64,000 nt of DNA from DASSQJ01 sp963726295 (lineage in GTDB: Bacteria > Actinomycetota > Actinomycetes > Actinomycetales > Dermatophilaceae), in the NCBI GenBank assembly GCA_963726295.1, contig CAVSBW010000001.1:868001-932000 (forward strand). Direction: 5' to 3'. The position numbers and the translations under genes were made by a program. The notes beneath the pieces are model-generated. The model was not told where the DNA came from, did not search any database, and saw only the letters and a list, made by a program, of their open reading frames with translations. This document shows, piece by piece, positions 1-8,022 of this stretch; position 1 is the stretch's first letter; each line of letters begins with the position of its first letter.

Positions 1-1032
1 ATGATGTTCAAGGGCATGCACCTGGTCGGCGCCACCTCGCCGATCGACATCGCCACCCTGAGCAACCGGCACTGGCACGGCGTCTTCCACGAGGACGTGC
101 AGCTCGTGAAGCGGGTGAACACGTTGCTCCACTGCGACTACTGGCGCGACGAGCGGGCCGCAGGGATGACCTACGCCCTCGACCTGAGCCTGGACGGCGA
201 GCTCGACGTCGACCGTGGCTTCCTCTCGGTCGAGGACACCGGCACGGTGCGCCGGGTCCGAGTGCTGAAGATCGTGGGGTTCACCAACGACCTCTGGGAC
301 GACGTGGCCCGGATGGTGTGCCCGTTCTGGACGGACTGGGTGAGGGGCGCGGTCGAGGGTGGCACCACGAGCCGGCCGACGCAGCCGGGCGACGTCCCGA
401 GTTCGGAGCAGGGCCCGGACCCGTCATCCGACACCCTCGACGCCTGGATCACGTTCTTCGGTGAGTCGGCCCACACCTACCTCGACATCGTCGCCGACGT
501 CACCCGCAAGGCGTCCGCGCCCGGCGCCACTCCCTCCGACCTGCTGCCCGATGGCAACCGCTACTGGTCCCAGCTGGCCAAGGACTGGGCCCGGGCGTGG
601 ACCTACGGGCTGGAGGCCCTGGAGGAGGTCGCGCGCGAGGGTATGGACGCCGGGTTCACCCCTCCGGGCACCGATCGTTCGACCGCACGGGGACTGGCGT
701 CGGCGATGACCGCCGCGGCCACCCGGGCCGCGACGGCCCCGGCCCAGCCGCCCCTCGGGGACAGCACGATCGTGCCCGTCCCCGGTCTCGCCGCGGACAC
801 CGAGGTGAAGTGCTCCACACTGGTGTCGCTCGAGTCCGGCGGTGCCACCATCTCCGACGTGACGGTGACGGTCGAACCGCTCGGCGACGGCACGTTCGGC
901 GCGCGGGTGCGGACGACCGACACCACGGTCCCTGCCGGCCTGTACATCGGCAGGCTCACCACCCCGAAGGGCCCCGTGCCGGCACCTGTGCAGCTCTACG
1001 TCGCCCGCGCCCGAGAGGCCGCACGCGGGTGA
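1..1032 (+). CDS. Uncharacterised protein with helical middle and beta-rich C-terminus, first gene of a coupled cassette
   Basis: I do not recognise this 343-residue protein. The frame is open from base 1 (ATG ATG), so the true start may lie outside the window. Residues 1-115 are mixed alpha/beta and end in a Trp-rich helix (LWDDVARMVCPFWTDW), loosely like a SRPBCC-type ligand-binding fold. Residues 120-145 are a Pro/Ser/Asp-rich linker. Residues 147-240 are helical and Trp-rich, reminiscent of phasin or PHA-synthase-subunit helices. Residues 255-343 look like a beta-sandwich ending PAGLYIGRLTTP. A similar module closes the protein at 6313-6885. Its TGA overlaps the GTG of the cyclase gene (GTGA), so the two are translationally coupled. 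No catalytic motif is visible. A structural or scaffold role in the cassette is inference only. Confidence 0.6.
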   Translation: MMFKGMHLVGATSPIDIATLSNRHWHGVFHEDVQLVKRVNTLLHCDYWRDERAAGMTYALDLSLDGELDVDRGFLSVEDTGTVRRVRVLKIVGFTNDLWDDVARMVCPFWTDWVRGAVEGGTTSRPTQPGDVPSSEQGPDPSSDTLDAWITFFGESAHTYLDIVADVTRKASAPGATPSDLLPDGNRYWSQLAKDWARAWTYGLEALEEVAREGMDAGFTPPGTDRSTARGLASAMTAAATRAATAPAQPPLGDSTIVPVPGLAADTEVKCSTLVSLESGGATISDVTVTVEPLGDGTFGARVRTTDTTVPAGLYIGRLTTPKGPVPAPVQLYVARAREAARG

Positions 1033-4000
1033 GCGAGCAGCCCACCGCCGAGGACCGGCTCGCCCGCCTGCTGGGGCGCCTGCTGGGCGCGGCCGAGGCG
1101 TCCCTCTCCGCCGGCGACGTCGAGTCGGCCCGCTCCATGGCCGAGGAGGTGCGAGCGGTCGACCCGGAAAACACCCGAGCGGCCGAGGTGCTGCGCGGCG
1201 CCGCCAGCCGCCTCAACGCCCCGGAGGGCCAGCGTGCGCTGATGACCCTGCTCTTCTCGGACCTCGTCGGCTCCACCATGCTCTCCGAGCGTGTCGAGCC
1301 CGAGCAGCTGCGGGACCTGTTCTCCCTGTACCGCGCCACCGCGCGCGAGGCCGTGGAGCGCTACGGCGGCTACGTCATGAAGTACATGGGTGACGGCATC
1401 CTCGCCGGCTTCGGCTACCCCGACGCCCACGAGGACGACGCCCGTCGGGCCGTGCTCGCGGCCGTGGACCTCGTCGCCGCCATGCAGGCGACCCACGCCG
1501 ACCTCGAGCGCCGCTTCGGCGTCGCCCCCCAGGTGCGGGTCGGCATCCACACCGGACGGGTGGTGGTCACCGACCTCAGTGACGACCGGTCCGTCGACGA
1601 GCGCGACTCGATCGTGGGGGTGGCCCCGAACCTGGCGGCCCGCATCCAGCAGGCCGCTGCCCCCGACCAGGTCGTGATCAGCGACGTCACCCGCCACCTC
1701 GTCGACGCCGACTTCTTCCTGACCTCCCTCGGCGACCGCGACCTCAAGGGGATCCGGCGCCCCGTGGAGGTGTTCGCCGTCGACCGACCCCGGCACGTCG
1801 GTGCGCGGTTCCACGCCGAGCGCTACCGCCGCGGTTCCCTCGTCGACCGCGACCTGCCCCGCGGGGAGGTGGTCTCGGCCTGGCACGCGGTCCACGACGC
1901 CATCGCTGCGCACTCCGGCACGACCTTCCTCATCGCCGGCGAGGCCGGCATCGGGAAGACCCGGCTCGTGGCCGACGTGGTGAACACCGTCGAGGCCGAG
2001 GGCGGCCGGGTGCTGGGAGCAGGCTGCCTGCCCTACTACTCCAACGTCGCGCTCTGGCCGATCACCCAGATGCTGGAGCGCATCGTCACCACGGCCAGCG
2101 ACGACTCCGACCGCCTCGGCCTGCTCGTGGCGCACCTGGAGTCCCTGGGGATGGACGCGGCCCGCTCCGTGCCGTTCCTCGGCCCCCTCATCGGGGTCGT
2201 GGCCACGCCGGAGTACCCCGCGCCGGAGCTCGACCCCAGCGCCGTGCTGGCCGAGACCCTCAACCAGTTCGTCCACTGGCTGGGCGCACTCGGGGCGCAG
2301 ACCCCCAGGCTGTTCGTCGTGGAGGACATCCACTGGGCCGACCCGTCGACGACGGCCCTGCTCGGCCGGCTGGCGCAACAGCCGCCGCCGGGAGTCCTGA
2401 CCGTGGCGACGACCCGGGACGCCGACGCCGTGCCGTGGCGGGACGACGCCACGGTGGTGCTGCTGGCCCGGCTCGGTGGATCCGCGGCCGAGGAGCTGAT
2501 CGGGTCGGTGGCCGGCGCCGGCGTCGACGCCGAGCTGCGCCGCTCGATCATCGAGCGGGCCGAGGGGATCCCGCTGTTCATCGAGGAGCTCACCCGCTCC
2601 TGCCTCGACGACTCCCGGGACGACCCCATGCCGCTGCGGCTGCAGGAGCTGTTCACGTGGCGCCTCAAGGCGCCCGGCGTCGACCTGCGCGTCGCCCAGG
2701 TCGCCGCCACCGTCGGTCCGACCTTCGACTCCCGTGTCGTCGCCGACGTGGTCGGGGACGCCGTCACCGTCGACGGCCAGCTGGTGGTGCTGACCAACGA
2801 GGGCCTCATCGAGCCGGTGGACCCGCTGAACCACCTGTACCGCTTCCGCCACGCCCTGCTGCGCGATGCGGCCTACGAGACCCAGGTCCTGGACGTGCGG
2901 GCGACCACCCACTCCCGGGTCGCCGAGGTCCTCGTGGACCGCGGCGCCGAGCCGGCCCTCGTCGCCGAGCACCTCGACCTCGCCGGCGACCCCAAGGGGG
3001 CCACCGGCCAGTACCTGCTGGCCGCGCAGGCCGAGCAGGCGCGGGGGGCCCACACGGAGGCGGCCAAGCTGCTCACCCGGGCGCTGGACCTCCTCGCCGC
3101 CCTCCCGGAGTCCGAGGAGCGTGACCTCAGCGAGCTGACCGACAGGATGCTGCGCGCGCTGAGCGTGTCGTCGATGCAGGGCTACGCCGCCGAGGGCGTC
3201 CAGGACGACCACCGGCGGGCGGAGGTGCTGGCCGCCCGCCTCGGCAGCCGCCCGGAGGTGCTGCCGTCCCTCATCGCCATCTGGGCGTACTGGTTCGCCA
3301 GTGGCGAGCTGGGCACGGCCCGGGGCCTCATCGAGCGGCTGCAGGACCTGGTCGCGCGAACGGCCTTTGACTGGTTCGAGCCCGAGGTGGAGTCGTGCGC
3401 CGGGTGGCAGAACCTCTACGAGGGCCACCTGGACGACGCCCGCACGCACCAGGAGAGCGCGATGCGGGGCTTCCTCGCCCGCCCTGCGGAGCAGTCGGTG
3501 TCGCCGTTCTGGCCGCTGCCGAACGACCCGATCGCGGTGTCGGCCATCTCGCTGGCCTGCCTGGCGACGCTGCGCGGTGAGCCGCAGGAGGCCGACCGCT
3601 GGGAGACGGACGCGCGAGCTCGCGCCGAGCACATCGGCTTCCCGCGCGGACCCTGGAGCATGGCCTTCGTCAAGACCTACGGGGCATGGATGCGCTACTT
3701 CCGCGGCGACCGGGCCGAGGCCCGCGCCCTGGGCGCCGAGGTGGTCGGCATCGGTCAGGAGCACGGCTACGCCTACTGGACGCTGCTCGGGTCGTCGTAC
3801 ATGGCGGGCACGGACCTGGCTCGGCCCGACCGGGCCTTCCTCGAGCAGGTGCTGGTCTCCCTGAGGGGAATCGGGCAGGAGGCGTTCGCCGGCGCCAACC
3901 TGGCCGCCCTCGCCGAGCTCGTCGACGCCGACGGTGACGTCGACGCCGCCCACGAGCTCATCGAGCAGGCCCTGCAGGTCGTCCAGAAGACCGGTGAGCA

Positions 4001-4274
4001 GCTGCACCTCCCGGACCTGCTGCGCCGCCGGGCGGGGTACACGGTGGCCCGGGGTGGCCCGGACGCCGATGCCGCCGCCGACCTGGACGCCGCCATCGAG
4101 GTCGCGACCGAGCAGGGGGCCCACGTCACGCGGCTGCGAGCCGCGGTGGCCCTGGCCCAGCTGACCCACTCCCGTCCGGACCACTGGCGAGAGGCGCTCA
4201 CCGCGGCCCGGGCCGGCGTGCCGCAGTCCCTCCACACGGAGGACACCGCGACCGCCGACGCGTTGCTGACGTGA
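1029..4274 (+). CDS. Class III adenylate/guanylate cyclase fused to AAA-type ATPase and TPR regulatory region
   Basis: This is a 1081-residue protein starting at the GTG that overlaps the previous stop. A short helical N-terminus (1-60) precedes a class III cyclase domain at about 70-250. The cyclase has metal Asp78 (FSDLVGST), Asp122 (KYMGDGI) and the transition-state pair Asn201/Arg205 (GVAPNLAAR), so it looks catalytically competent. An ATPase module of the AAA_16/STAND type follows, with Walker A GEAGIGKT at 304-311 and a Walker-B-like LFVVEDIHWAD. About 350 C-terminal residues are helical TPR-like repeats. The family usually makes cAMP from ATP under control of the ATPase/TPR sensor. The ligand is unknown. 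The stop overlaps the GTG of the flavoprotein gene, so the cyclase is built into the cassette and may be its regulator. Confidence 0.88.
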   Translation: MSEQPTAEDRLARLLGRLLGAAEASLSAGDVESARSMAEEVRAVDPENTRAAEVLRGAASRLNAPEGQRALMTLLFSDLVGSTMLSERVEPEQLRDLFSLYRATAREAVERYGGYVMKYMGDGILAGFGYPDAHEDDARRAVLAAVDLVAAMQATHADLERRFGVAPQVRVGIHTGRVVVTDLSDDRSVDERDSIVGVAPNLAARIQQAAAPDQVVISDVTRHLVDADFFLTSLGDRDLKGIRRPVEVFAVDRPRHVGARFHAERYRRGSLVDRDLPRGEVVSAWHAVHDAIAAHSGTTFLIAGEAGIGKTRLVADVVNTVEAEGGRVLGAGCLPYYSNVALWPITQMLERIVTTASDDSDRLGLLVAHLESLGMDAARSVPFLGPLIGVVATPEYPAPELDPSAVLAETLNQFVHWLGALGAQTPRLFVVEDIHWADPSTTALLGRLAQQPPPGVLTVATTRDADAVPWRDDATVVLLARLGGSAAEELIGSVAGAGVDAELRRSIIERAEGIPLFIEELTRSCLDDSRDDPMPLRLQELFTWRLKAPGVDLRVAQVAATVGPTFDSRVVADVVGDAVTVDGQLVVLTNEGLIEPVDPLNHLYRFRHALLRDAAYETQVLDVRATTHSRVAEVLVDRGAEPALVAEHLDLAGDPKGATGQYLLAAQAEQARGAHTEAAKLLTRALDLLAALPESEERDLSELTDRMLRALSVSSMQGYAAEGVQDDHRRAEVLAARLGSRPEVLPSLIAIWAYWFASGELGTARGLIERLQDLVARTAFDWFEPEVESCAGWQNLYEGHLDDARTHQESAMRGFLARPAEQSVSPFWPLPNDPIAVSAISLACLATLRGEPQEADRWETDARARAEHIGFPRGPWSMAFVKTYGAWMRYFRGDRAEARALGAEVVGIGQEHGYAYWTLLGSSYMAGTDLARPDRAFLEQVLVSLRGIGQEAFAGANLAALAELVDADGDVDAAHELIEQALQVVQKTGEQLHLPDLLRRRAGYTVARGGPDADAAADLDAAIEVATEQGAHVTRLRAAVALAQLTHSRPDHWREALTAARAGVPQSLHTEDTATADALLT

Positions 4275-6316
4275 GCCGGCCGCGCGTCGTCGTCCTCGGA
4301 GGGGGGATGGCCGGCCTCGTCACGGCCTGGGAGCTGACCCGAGGCGACTGGCGCGAGCGCCTCTCGTCCGTCACGGTCTACCAGCGGGGCTGGCGGCTGG
4401 GTGGCAAGGGCGCCAGCAGCCGCGGGCCCTTCGACCGCATCGAGGAGCACGGTCTGCACGTGCTGCTGGGCTACTACGACGCCACCTTCCGGGTGCTGCG
4501 CGAGGTGTACGAGGAGCTGGACCGCCCGCACACCGACCCCGGCTGCCCGCTGGCGACCTGGCAGGACGCGCTGGTGCCGAGCGGCGACGTCGGCCTCGCC
4601 GACTGGGACGGGCAGCAGTGGGGCCACTTCGTCACCCGCTTCTCGGTGGCCGACACCGTGCCCGGGGAGCCCGGCGCCGAGGACCGCCCGCTCCAGCCGT
4701 TCGAGGTCGTCGCCCGCTCGGTGCAGCTGCTCTGGGACTTCCACCGCTCGATGCCGCCCACGTCCGGGGGCGTGTCCCTGAGCGGGTCGCCGCGACCCCC
4801 CGCGGCCGACCTCCCCACCCTGGTGCGCGGAGCGGGGCTGACCGCCCTGGCCGCGGTGCTCGAGGCCGTCGACCGGGCCGCCCGGCTCGCCGCCGACACC
4901 CGCCTCGAGGCGGCAACGGCGGACGCCCTGAGGAGCATGATCTACGCCTGGCGCGACGGCATCCGGACGACCGTCATCTCCGACGACGCGGCACGGCGGA
5001 CGTGGACCCTGGTCGACCTCGTCGTGACGAACCTGCTGGGGATGCTGTCCGACGGCCTGCTGTCGGGCCGCGACTGGGGCGAGGTCGACCACCTCGACTA
5101 CCGCGAGTGGCTGTCGCGGCACGGCGCGGCCGAGGAGACCCTCGACTCGGCGATCGTGCGGGGGATGTACGACTTGACCTTCGCCTACGAGGGCGGAGAC
5201 CGGAGCCGGCCGCGCTTCGCCGCCGGGCTGGGCCTGCAGCTGGCCGCGCGCATGATGTTCGACTCCAAGGGCTCGATCTTCTGGCGCATGCAGGCGGGCA
5301 TGGGCGAGGTGGTCTTCGCGCCGCTCTACCAGGCCCTGGTGCAGCGCGGTGTGCGCTTCGGCTTCTTCCACCGCCTCGACCGGCTCACGGTGGGACCCGG
5401 ACCGACGGTGGACGCCATCCATCTCAGCCGTCAGGCGGAACTCGCCGACGGACGGGACCACTACGACCCGCTCGTCGAGGTCGACGGGCTGCCGTGCTGG
5501 CCGGACCGGGCGCTGCGCGACCAGCTGCGCGGCGACCCGGGGGTCGGCGCGGAGTCCCACGCCTGGCCGGGGCCTGTGGCGGGTCGGCAGACCCTGCGGG
5601 CCGGGGAGGACTTCGACGTCGCCGTGCTCGCCGTGTCCCTCGGCATGGTGCCGCACGTCGCGGACGAGCTTGTGCGCACGCAGGAGCCCTGGGCGCGCAT
5701 GGTCGAGCACGTGGGTACCGTCGCCACCCGGGCGGCCCAGCTGTGGATGACCCCGTCCGAGACCGAGCTGGGGTGGGACGGTGCGCCCGGCGTGACGCTG
5801 AGCGGGTTCGGGGCCACGTTCGACACCTGGGCCTCGATGCCGCACCTGCTGCCCCGCGAGTCCTGGCCCCCCGACGGCGAGGGCCCGAGGAGCCTGGCCT
5901 ACCTGTGCAGCGCCCTGCCGGAGGTCGACACCGCGGCCGGCGAAGGTGGCGTGGTCGACGCCCTGCGGGGCTTCCTGGACCACGAGGTGGGGGACCTGTG
6001 GCCGGGAGCCCGGACCACGGAGGGCTTTGGCTGGGACCTGCTCGTCGACCCCGAGCACCGCGAGGGGCCGGATCGTCTGGGCGCCCAGTACGTCCGCGCC
6101 AACACCGACCCCTCCGACCGGTACGTGCAGTCCCTTCCGGGGTCGGGGCGGCACCGCATCGCGCCGGGGGGCACCGGCGTCGCCAACCTCGCCGTGGCCG
6201 GGGACTGGACCGCCTGCGGCCTGGACGCCGGCTGCCTGGAGGCGGCGACGCGCTCGGGTGTGCTGGCCGCCCGCGCCGTCCTGTCGGGCGCGGTGCACGG
6301 GGGAGGTGGGTCGTGA
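4271..6316 (+). CDS. FAD-dependent amine-oxidase/phytoene-desaturase-like oxidoreductase
   Basis: This is a 681-residue flavoprotein. The N-terminal Rossmann motif VVLGGGMAGLVTAWEL, followed by an acidic-to-basic strand and RLGGKGAS, is the dinucleotide-binding and GG-doublet signature of the carotenoid desaturase / amine oxidase superfamily. The C-terminus contains GDWT...GLDAGCLEAATRSG, matching the FAD-closing motif of that family. It is longer than typical CrtI (about 500 residues), with a large insert at about residues 150-400. The GTG start overlaps the cyclase stop, and its own stop overlaps the next GTG. Being in one unit with a polyprenyl diphosphate synthase suggests a polyisoprenoid or carotenoid-like substrate, which is inference. 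Desaturase, isomerase, dehydroxylase or oxidase activity cannot be told apart here. No membrane segment is obvious. Confidence 0.82.
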   Translation: MSRPRVVVLGGGMAGLVTAWELTRGDWRERLSSVTVYQRGWRLGGKGASSRGPFDRIEEHGLHVLLGYYDATFRVLREVYEELDRPHTDPGCPLATWQDALVPSGDVGLADWDGQQWGHFVTRFSVADTVPGEPGAEDRPLQPFEVVARSVQLLWDFHRSMPPTSGGVSLSGSPRPPAADLPTLVRGAGLTALAAVLEAVDRAARLAADTRLEAATADALRSMIYAWRDGIRTTVISDDAARRTWTLVDLVVTNLLGMLSDGLLSGRDWGEVDHLDYREWLSRHGAAEETLDSAIVRGMYDLTFAYEGGDRSRPRFAAGLGLQLAARMMFDSKGSIFWRMQAGMGEVVFAPLYQALVQRGVRFGFFHRLDRLTVGPGPTVDAIHLSRQAELADGRDHYDPLVEVDGLPCWPDRALRDQLRGDPGVGAESHAWPGPVAGRQTLRAGEDFDVAVLAVSLGMVPHVADELVRTQEPWARMVEHVGTVATRAAQLWMTPSETELGWDGAPGVTLSGFGATFDTWASMPHLLPRESWPPDGEGPRSLAYLCSALPEVDTAAGEGGVVDALRGFLDHEVGDLWPGARTTEGFGWDLLVDPEHREGPDRLGAQYVRANTDPSDRYVQSLPGSGRHRIAPGGTGVANLAVAGDWTACGLDAGCLEAATRSGVLAARAVLSGAVHGGGGS

Positions 6317-6885
6317 ACGTCGCGGACACCGCGCGCCGCCTCGTCGAGGACGTCCAGCGGCTGGGCCTGCACTCGGCGTCGTCCGTGGTGGAGCGCTATG
6401 CCACGGCCGTCGAACAGACGCTGGGGCTCGACCCGAGGGTGGGCGCCACGCCGCCGTCCGACCCCGCCGCCCTCGTCGAGGCCACCGCACGGATGGCGCA
6501 GGCCTACCTCGGGCTGCTCGACGGGCTCGGGGGGCTGGCCGACCGGCCGGCGCGCCCGGGGGAGGCGCTGGAGACGGTCCATCTGCCGGCCACCGCGCCG
6601 GGTGCGAGCAGCCGGGCTTCGCTCTGGGTGCACAACGGCTCGGTCGACACGGTCGAGGCCGCGGTGCGGCCGGGCCCGCTGGTGAGCCCCGAGGGGGGCG
6701 TGCTGCCGGCGGGGGCGGCGAACGCGGCCCCGGCCTCGGTGACGGTGGCGGCCGGCGGGCGGGCCGAGGTGGAGCTGCGCGTCGACGTGCCGGGCGACCA
6801 GCCCTCCGGTACGTACTTCGGACTGGCGCTGTCGTCCGGTGCCAGTCCGGTGGCGCTGCGCCTCGACGTCGTCGAGGGACCGTGA
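6313..6885 (+). CDS. Small uncharacterised protein: phasin-like helices plus beta-sandwich
   Basis: I do not recognise this 190-residue protein. I chose the GTG at 6313 because it overlaps the upstream TGA in the GTGA pattern used throughout this cassette. Residues 1-75 are amphipathic helices rich in Ala, Val and Arg, similar in character to phasin helices. Residues 85-190 look like an Ig-like beta-sandwich (SLWVHNGS, AGGRAEVELRVDVPG, SGTYFGLAL). Its last 40 residues resemble the end of the protein at 1-1032 (pattern P-[SA]-G-x-Y-[FI]-G). It lacks a signal peptide, membrane segment or catalytic motif. It could coat or scaffold a hydrophobic product or hold the cassette enzymes together, but this is speculation. 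Confidence 0.65.
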   Translation: MNVADTARRLVEDVQRLGLHSASSVVERYATAVEQTLGLDPRVGATPPSDPAALVEATARMAQAYLGLLDGLGGLADRPARPGEALETVHLPATAPGASSRASLWVHNGSVDTVEAAVRPGPLVSPEGGVLPAGAANAAPASVTVAAGGRAEVELRVDVPGDQPSGTYFGLALSSGASPVALRLDVVEGP

Positions 6886-7913
6886 CCGGGCAGGGGAGGG
6901 CCTTCGCCGACCGGCTCGCGGAGTACGACCGGACGGCCCGGTCCTCGGCGCTGTCCTACCTCGAGTCCACGGAGTCGCCCTACCTCACGGAGCCGGCCCG
7001 GGACTACCTCGAGCGGGACGGCAAGGGGCTGCGCCCGTCACTGTGCCTGGCGACCTGCGAGGCGTTCGGCGGGCGTGAACAGGACGCCCTGCCGTCGGCG
7101 GCGGCGATCGAGCTGCTGCACACCGCCTTCCTCGTCCACGACGACGTCGAGGACGACAGCGAGCTGCGCCGGGGACGGCCGACCCTCCACCGGATCTTCG
7201 GACCGGGGTTGGCGGTCAACACCGGGGACGGCCTGGCGGTGGTGGCGCTCGGGGCGCTGCGCGACAACGACCGGCTCCTCGGCCGTCGTCTCTCGGGGCG
7301 CGTGTGGGCCGAGTTCGAGTTCATGGCGCAGCAGACGGTGCAGGGGCAGGCGCGGGAGCTGGGGTGGCAGCGCGAGGTGCGCACGGACCTGACCCCCGAC
7401 GACTACCTCGAGCTCGTCATGCAGAAGACCTGCTGGTACACGACCATCCTGCCGCTGCGCGTCGGTGCCCTGATCGGGGCGCGCGGGCCGGTGGACCTCG
7501 AGCGGCTGGTGCGGCTCGGGTTCACCATGGGCGCCGCCTTCCAGATCCGCGACGACGTGCTGAACCTCACCGGATCGCCGGACGTCTACGGCAAGGAGTC
7601 GCTCGGCGACCTGCGCGAGGGCAAGCGCACGCTGATGGTCATCCACCTGCTGGCGGCCGCCGGCCCCGCGGACCGCCGCATCGTCGAGCGCTACCTCGGG
7701 CTGGCCCGGACCGCCCGCACGGACGAGGCCACGGCCGAGGTGCTCGAGCTGATGCACCGGTACGGCAGCATCGCGTTCGCCGACCACTTCGGCCGCGGCA
7801 TCACCGACTCCGCCGCCGAGGCGTTCGCCGAGGCCTTCGGCGACCTGCCCGACTCGCCGGCGCGTCGCTTCGTCGAGCAGATGATCAGCTACATGGTGGA
7901 CCGGGACCGCTGA
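6882..7913 (+). CDS. Polyprenyl (geranylgeranyl-type) diphosphate synthase
   Basis: This 343-residue trans-isoprenyl diphosphate synthase condenses isopentenyl diphosphate with an allylic diphosphate. The family marks are present: GKGLRP (47-52), the first Asp-rich motif at Asp87-Asp91 in LVHDDVEDDSELRRGRPT, and the second at Asp224-Asp225 in FQIRDDVLNLTG, followed by GKESLGDLREGKRT. The second motif reads DDxxN instead of DDxxD. Length is normal for the family. The GTG start overlaps the previous stop. It ends the five-gene unit, and the next gene begins 109 bp later with its own leader. It presumably supplies the polyprenyl substrate for the flavoprotein of the cassette. Chain length cannot be fixed by eye; C20 is a guess. 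Confidence 0.92.
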   Translation: MTGQGRAFADRLAEYDRTARSSALSYLESTESPYLTEPARDYLERDGKGLRPSLCLATCEAFGGREQDALPSAAAIELLHTAFLVHDDVEDDSELRRGRPTLHRIFGPGLAVNTGDGLAVVALGALRDNDRLLGRRLSGRVWAEFEFMAQQTVQGQARELGWQREVRTDLTPDDYLELVMQKTCWYTTILPLRVGALIGARGPVDLERLVRLGFTMGAAFQIRDDVLNLTGSPDVYGKESLGDLREGKRTLMVIHLLAAAGPADRRIVERYLGLARTARTDEATAEVLELMHRYGSIAFADHFGRGITDSAAEAFAEAFGDLPDSPARRFVEQMISYMVDRDR

Positions 7914-8022
7914 CCCGGTCGGCGCGGCCGGTGGCCGGGGAAGATGCAGTTCTCGGTGGAGGGGGGAGCGCGTAGCCTACGGTCGTCCGGTCAGGACGCC
8001 GCCCGGCAACCCTGGAGGGCTG

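Noticed and set aside
996..4235. 1079-residue open frame opposite the cyclase gene
   Set aside because: Antisense frame of a G+C-rich gene: composition dominated by Gly, Arg, Val and His with no family motif, while the plus-strand gene has intact catalytic motifs.
1..7913. Encapsulin-type compartment linked to terpenoid synthesis
   Set aside because: Polyprenyl synthases do neighbour family 2 encapsulins in actinobacteria, but no shell-protein-like sequence is present in this window.
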